NCBI GenBank assembly: GCA_023015825.1
Contig: JALKAW010000010.1
Span: 1 to 64,000, forward strand
Direction of reading: 5' to 3'
Origin: Flavobacteriaceae bacterium S0862
GTDB lineage: Bacteria; Bacteroidota; Bacteroidia; Flavobacteriales; Flavobacteriaceae
DNA length: 64,000 bases
Shown here: positions 61,373 to 64,000 of the stretch, one piece after another
Numbering within the stretch: position 1 is the first letter of the stretch
How the letters are laid out: each line of letters starts with the position of its first letter
Notes under the pieces: model-generated
Database searches by the model: none
The model's input: only the letters and a program-made list of their open reading frames with translations
Told to the model about the DNA's origin: nothing
Made by a program: the position numbers and the translations under genes

Positions 61373-63760
61373 ATGCGCATTTTTAAGAAAATCTTATTAG
61401 GAATTTTAATATTGTTGGTAATTGGTGCTATTTCTGGCTTTATATATATCAACTCCCTAAAGCCTCAGTATTCAGGAAATCTCGAGCTTCAAAATTTGCA
61501 ATCGGAAGTCTCTACGTATTTTGATGACTATGGTATACCACATATTTATGCCGAAAATCAAGAAGATGCATATACAACATTAGGGTATTTACACGCTCAA
61601 GATAGGTTATGGCAAATGGAGCTTCTAAAACGTATTGCTCCAGGACGTTTATCAGAAATACTAGGAAAGGATTTGTTGGTAACCGATAAATTTTTTGCAA
61701 CTTTAGGAATAGAAGAAGCGACAGAGAAAGCCATAATTAATTTGGACAAAAGCAGTAATACATACAAGTTCGCTATGGCATATATTAACGGTGTCAATCA
61801 ATTTATTGATGAAGGTGCAACACCAATAGAATTTACTTTAGTTGGTGTAAAAAAAGAACCATATCAATTAAAAGATATGTACAATATTTTTGGTTACATG
61901 GCTTTTAGCTTTGCTATGGCACAAAAAACCGACCCAATGCTCACTGCTATACAAGAAAAACTGGGTGATGAGTATTTAAAGGATTTAGATATACTGCCAA
62001 ACACTAATGGGACTTTAATTAAAAGCAATAATCAAAATATTGAAGTATTAAATAAATTGTCCAATCAAATTGCACAAATAACAAATAAGTTGCCAATCCC
62101 TGCTTTTATTGGTAGTAACAGTTGGGTGGTTAATGCTAAAAAAACGAGTAACGGAAATGTGTTGTTTGCAAACGATCCGCATATTGGTTATGCGCAACCA
62201 TCTGTTTGGTATGAAGCTCATATTGTTACACCAAATTATGAAATGTATGGTTATCATTTAGCAGGTGTGTCTTTCCCTTTATTAGGGCACAATAGAGACT
62301 ATGCTTATGGTTTGACAATGTTTGAAAATGATGACATCGATTTTTACCAAGAAACAAATAACCCTTCTAATAAGGATGAGTATAAAACACCAACAGGTTT
62401 TGCAGCATATAAGAAAAGTATCAAAACCATAAAGGTTAAAGATGAAGAAGATGTTGTTTTAGAGATTAAATCTTCCAGACATGGTCCAATTATGAATGGC
62501 GTACAAGATGAAATATCACATGACAGACCTATTGCTTTGTCTTGGGTATATACACAGCATAAAGTTGAGATTTTACAAGCTGGTTATAAGCTTTCACATT
62601 CTAAAACGATGGAAGATGTAAAACAAGCAGCTTCAATGATTCATGCACCAGGTTTAAATGTCATGTATGGTGATGCAAAAGGAAATGTGGCTTGGTGGGC
62701 TTCTGGGCAACTTTACACACACAAAGAGCATGTGAACCCTAAGTTTGTTTTAGATGGTGCAAGTGGCAAAGACGATCCAGTAGCTTATTTAGATTTTTCA
62801 AAAAACCCAATGGCTGAAAACCCAGACTGGAATTATGTGTATTCAGCAAATAACCAACCAGATTCCATTGCAGGAATGTTATATCCTGGTTATTATTTGC
62901 CAGAAGATAGAGCAAAACGTATTGTAGAACTACTTGAACCCAAAAATAATTGGAGTAAAGAGAGTTTTTCTAAAATGATTGTAGATAATACATCATCTGT
63001 TGCTACTAGTAATGTTGAGGTGCTGACCAAGGTTATTAATTACAATAAATTAAACAAGAATCAACAACGAGCAATGGATATATTGCAGCTTTGGGAAGGT
63101 GATAATGCTGTTGATGGTATTGCTCCAACCATTTATCATCGTATTATTTATCGTTATTTAGAAAACACATTTAAAGATGAATTGGGCGATACATTATATA
63201 ACCAACTCCTACGTACACATTTAATCAAGAGGTCTATAGCTCTACAAATTGGTAATGACACCTCTATGTGGTGGGATGATGTAGAAACAATCAATGTGAA
63301 AGAAATAAAAGCTGATATTATTAATGCATCATTTATTGAAGCTATTTCGAGTTTAGAATCACAATTAGGTGAAGATATTATGAATTGGAAATGGGGAACA
63401 GTACACACTTTAGAACATGGTCATGCACTAGGCGCTGTAAAGACATTAAAACCTTATTTTAATGTTGGACCATTTGAAACAGGTGGAACAGAAGAGGTAA
63501 TTGATAATAAAGCGTTCGATTTTAATGATACAGGATTATATGAAATAAAGGCAGGACCTTCAACCAGGCGTATAGTTGATTTCTCAGATGTTGAAAATAG
63601 TATTAGTATTTTGCCAACAGGACAATCTGGAAATCCGTTTAGTGAACATTACGATGATCAAGCACTCATGTATAGCAAGGGAGAGTTTAGAAAAATGAAA
63701 ATGAATAAAGAAGAGATTATAGAGACATCAAGATTACTTAAGGTAGTTCCGAAAAACTAA
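61373..63760 (+). CDS. Exported penicillin acylase-family N-terminal nucleophile hydrolase
   Basis: The ATG at 61373 gives 795 residues with an N-terminal hydrophobic segment (ILLGILILLVIGAISGFIYI) that is an anchor or signal. The alpha part has AYTTLGYLHAQDRLWQMELL. The proenzyme is cut before the nucleophile Ser in IGSNSWVVNAKKTSNG, followed by NDPHIGYAQPSVWYE. Such enzymes hydrolyse acyl-homoserine lactones or amides; the substrate is unknown. A strong terminator follows. Confidence 0.9.
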   Translation: MRIFKKILLGILILLVIGAISGFIYINSLKPQYSGNLELQNLQSEVSTYFDDYGIPHIYAENQEDAYTTLGYLHAQDRLWQMELLKRIAPGRLSEILGKDLLVTDKFFATLGIEEATEKAIINLDKSSNTYKFAMAYINGVNQFIDEGATPIEFTLVGVKKEPYQLKDMYNIFGYMAFSFAMAQKTDPMLTAIQEKLGDEYLKDLDILPNTNGTLIKSNNQNIEVLNKLSNQIAQITNKLPIPAFIGSNSWVVNAKKTSNGNVLFANDPHIGYAQPSVWYEAHIVTPNYEMYGYHLAGVSFPLLGHNRDYAYGLTMFENDDIDFYQETNNPSNKDEYKTPTGFAAYKKSIKTIKVKDEEDVVLEIKSSRHGPIMNGVQDEISHDRPIALSWVYTQHKVEILQAGYKLSHSKTMEDVKQAASMIHAPGLNVMYGDAKGNVAWWASGQLYTHKEHVNPKFVLDGASGKDDPVAYLDFSKNPMAENPDWNYVYSANNQPDSIAGMLYPGYYLPEDRAKRIVELLEPKNNWSKESFSKMIVDNTSSVATSNVEVLTKVINYNKLNKNQQRAMDILQLWEGDNAVDGIAPTIYHRIIYRYLENTFKDELGDTLYNQLLRTHLIKRSIALQIGNDTSMWWDDVETINVKEIKADIINASFIEAISSLESQLGEDIMNWKWGTVHTLEHGHALGAVKTLKPYFNVGPFETGGTEEVIDNKAFDFNDTGLYEIKAGPSTRRIVDFSDVENSISILPTGQSGNPFSEHYDDQALMYSKGEFRKMKMNKEEIIETSRLLKVVPKN

Positions 63761-63777
63761 TCGAAATTAATTGTAAT

Positions 63778-63806
63778 AAAAAAGCCCTCAATTGAGGGCT
63801 TTTTTT
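63778..63806. terminator. Bidirectional terminator after the acylase gene
   Basis: AAAAAAGCCCTC (63778-63789) pairs perfectly with GAGGGCTTTTTT (63794-63805) around AATT. Confidence 0.93.
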
Positions 63807-63808
63807 AT

Positions 63809-64000
63809 TTATTCAAAATAACTAAACGTATCTCCGTCTTTTATTTTTAAAACCGTTTCATAAATCATTCTAATAACGTTTTCAACATCATCACTATGTA
63901 CCATTTCTACGGTAGTATGCATATAACGTAATGGTAACGAAATTAATGCCGAAGCAACACCACCATTACTATACGCAAAAGCATCAGTATCTGTTCCAGT
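63809..64000 (-). CDS. M42-family metallopeptidase, C-terminal end (continues past window)
   Basis: Only the last 63 residues and the stop (63809-63811) are in the window; the start lies beyond base 64000. The visible part starts TGTDTDAFAYSNGG and has SLPLRYMHTTVEMVHSDDVE, the C-terminal signature of M42 glutamyl/aminopeptidases (the His is a metal ligand). It probably digests peptides in the cytoplasm. Confidence 0.75.
   Translation of the reverse strand, partial: TGTDTDAFAYSNGGVASALISLPLRYMHTTVEMVHSDDVENVIRMIYETVLKIKDGDTFSYFE

Overview
The window looks like chromosome from a low-GC member of the Bacteroidetes, most probably a marine, gliding Flavobacteriaceae. The reasons are the PorP/SprF protein, the CHU_C-type sorting tail, gldF/gldG, the TAnnTTTG-type -7 promoter elements and the overall protein styles. 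The genus cannot be fixed from the sequence alone. I see no rRNA, tRNA, insertion sequence or CRISPR array.

Layout. (1) 1-11 kb is a minus-strand cell-surface locus: a very large secreted adhesin-like protein cut by the left edge, a PorP/SprF-type outer-membrane protein with a tandem coiled-coil insert, a protein with a gliding-motility sorting tail, a beta-helix protein, and several small exported proteins of unknown function. (2) 10.9-25.1 kb is a plus-strand sulfur-oxidation island. It holds a Crp/Fnr regulator, a split YeeE/YedE sulfur-compound transporter pair, an iron-sulfur/NrfD fusion with a molybdopterin oxidoreductase (sulfite dehydrogenase SoeABC-like), two SulP anion transporters, a persulfide-dioxygenase/rhodanese fusion, a membrane cytochrome c, a thioredoxin and a type II sulfide:quinone oxidoreductase. 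Together they suggest sulfide to persulfide to sulfite to sulfate, with electrons passed to quinone and cytochrome c and sulfate moved by SulP. (3) 25.2-25.9 kb is a decayed TonB receptor. (4) 26-64 kb is mostly housekeeping and metabolism: dnaN, a fused gldF-gldG, phoH, purC, a 2,3-diaminopropionate ammonia-lyase group, an alanine/acetate uptake and acetyl-CoA synthetase group, an ABC exporter, an NYN-domain protein, secreted peptidases, a three-gene biotin-dependent carboxylase operon and a penicillin acylase.

The strongest unannotated signal is regulatory. A 14-bp palindrome GTAAC-N4-GTTAC (one copy with a single mismatch) occurs seven times in the sulfur island. Every copy has its centre 35.5-36.5 bp before the end of a -7-like element. 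This fits one activator, probably the local Crp/Fnr protein, driving all units. The seventh copy drives no gene: about 95 nt downstream of it, with no ATG between, is an intrinsic terminator, so it probably makes a small RNA. Immediately after that terminator a variant box GTGAT-N4-GTCAT, with the same geometry, precedes a 38-residue membrane protein.

Many starts were moved from the longest open frame to the downstream ATG because a -7 element or a signal peptide shows the true start. Functions are inferred from motifs read by eye; no database search was run.
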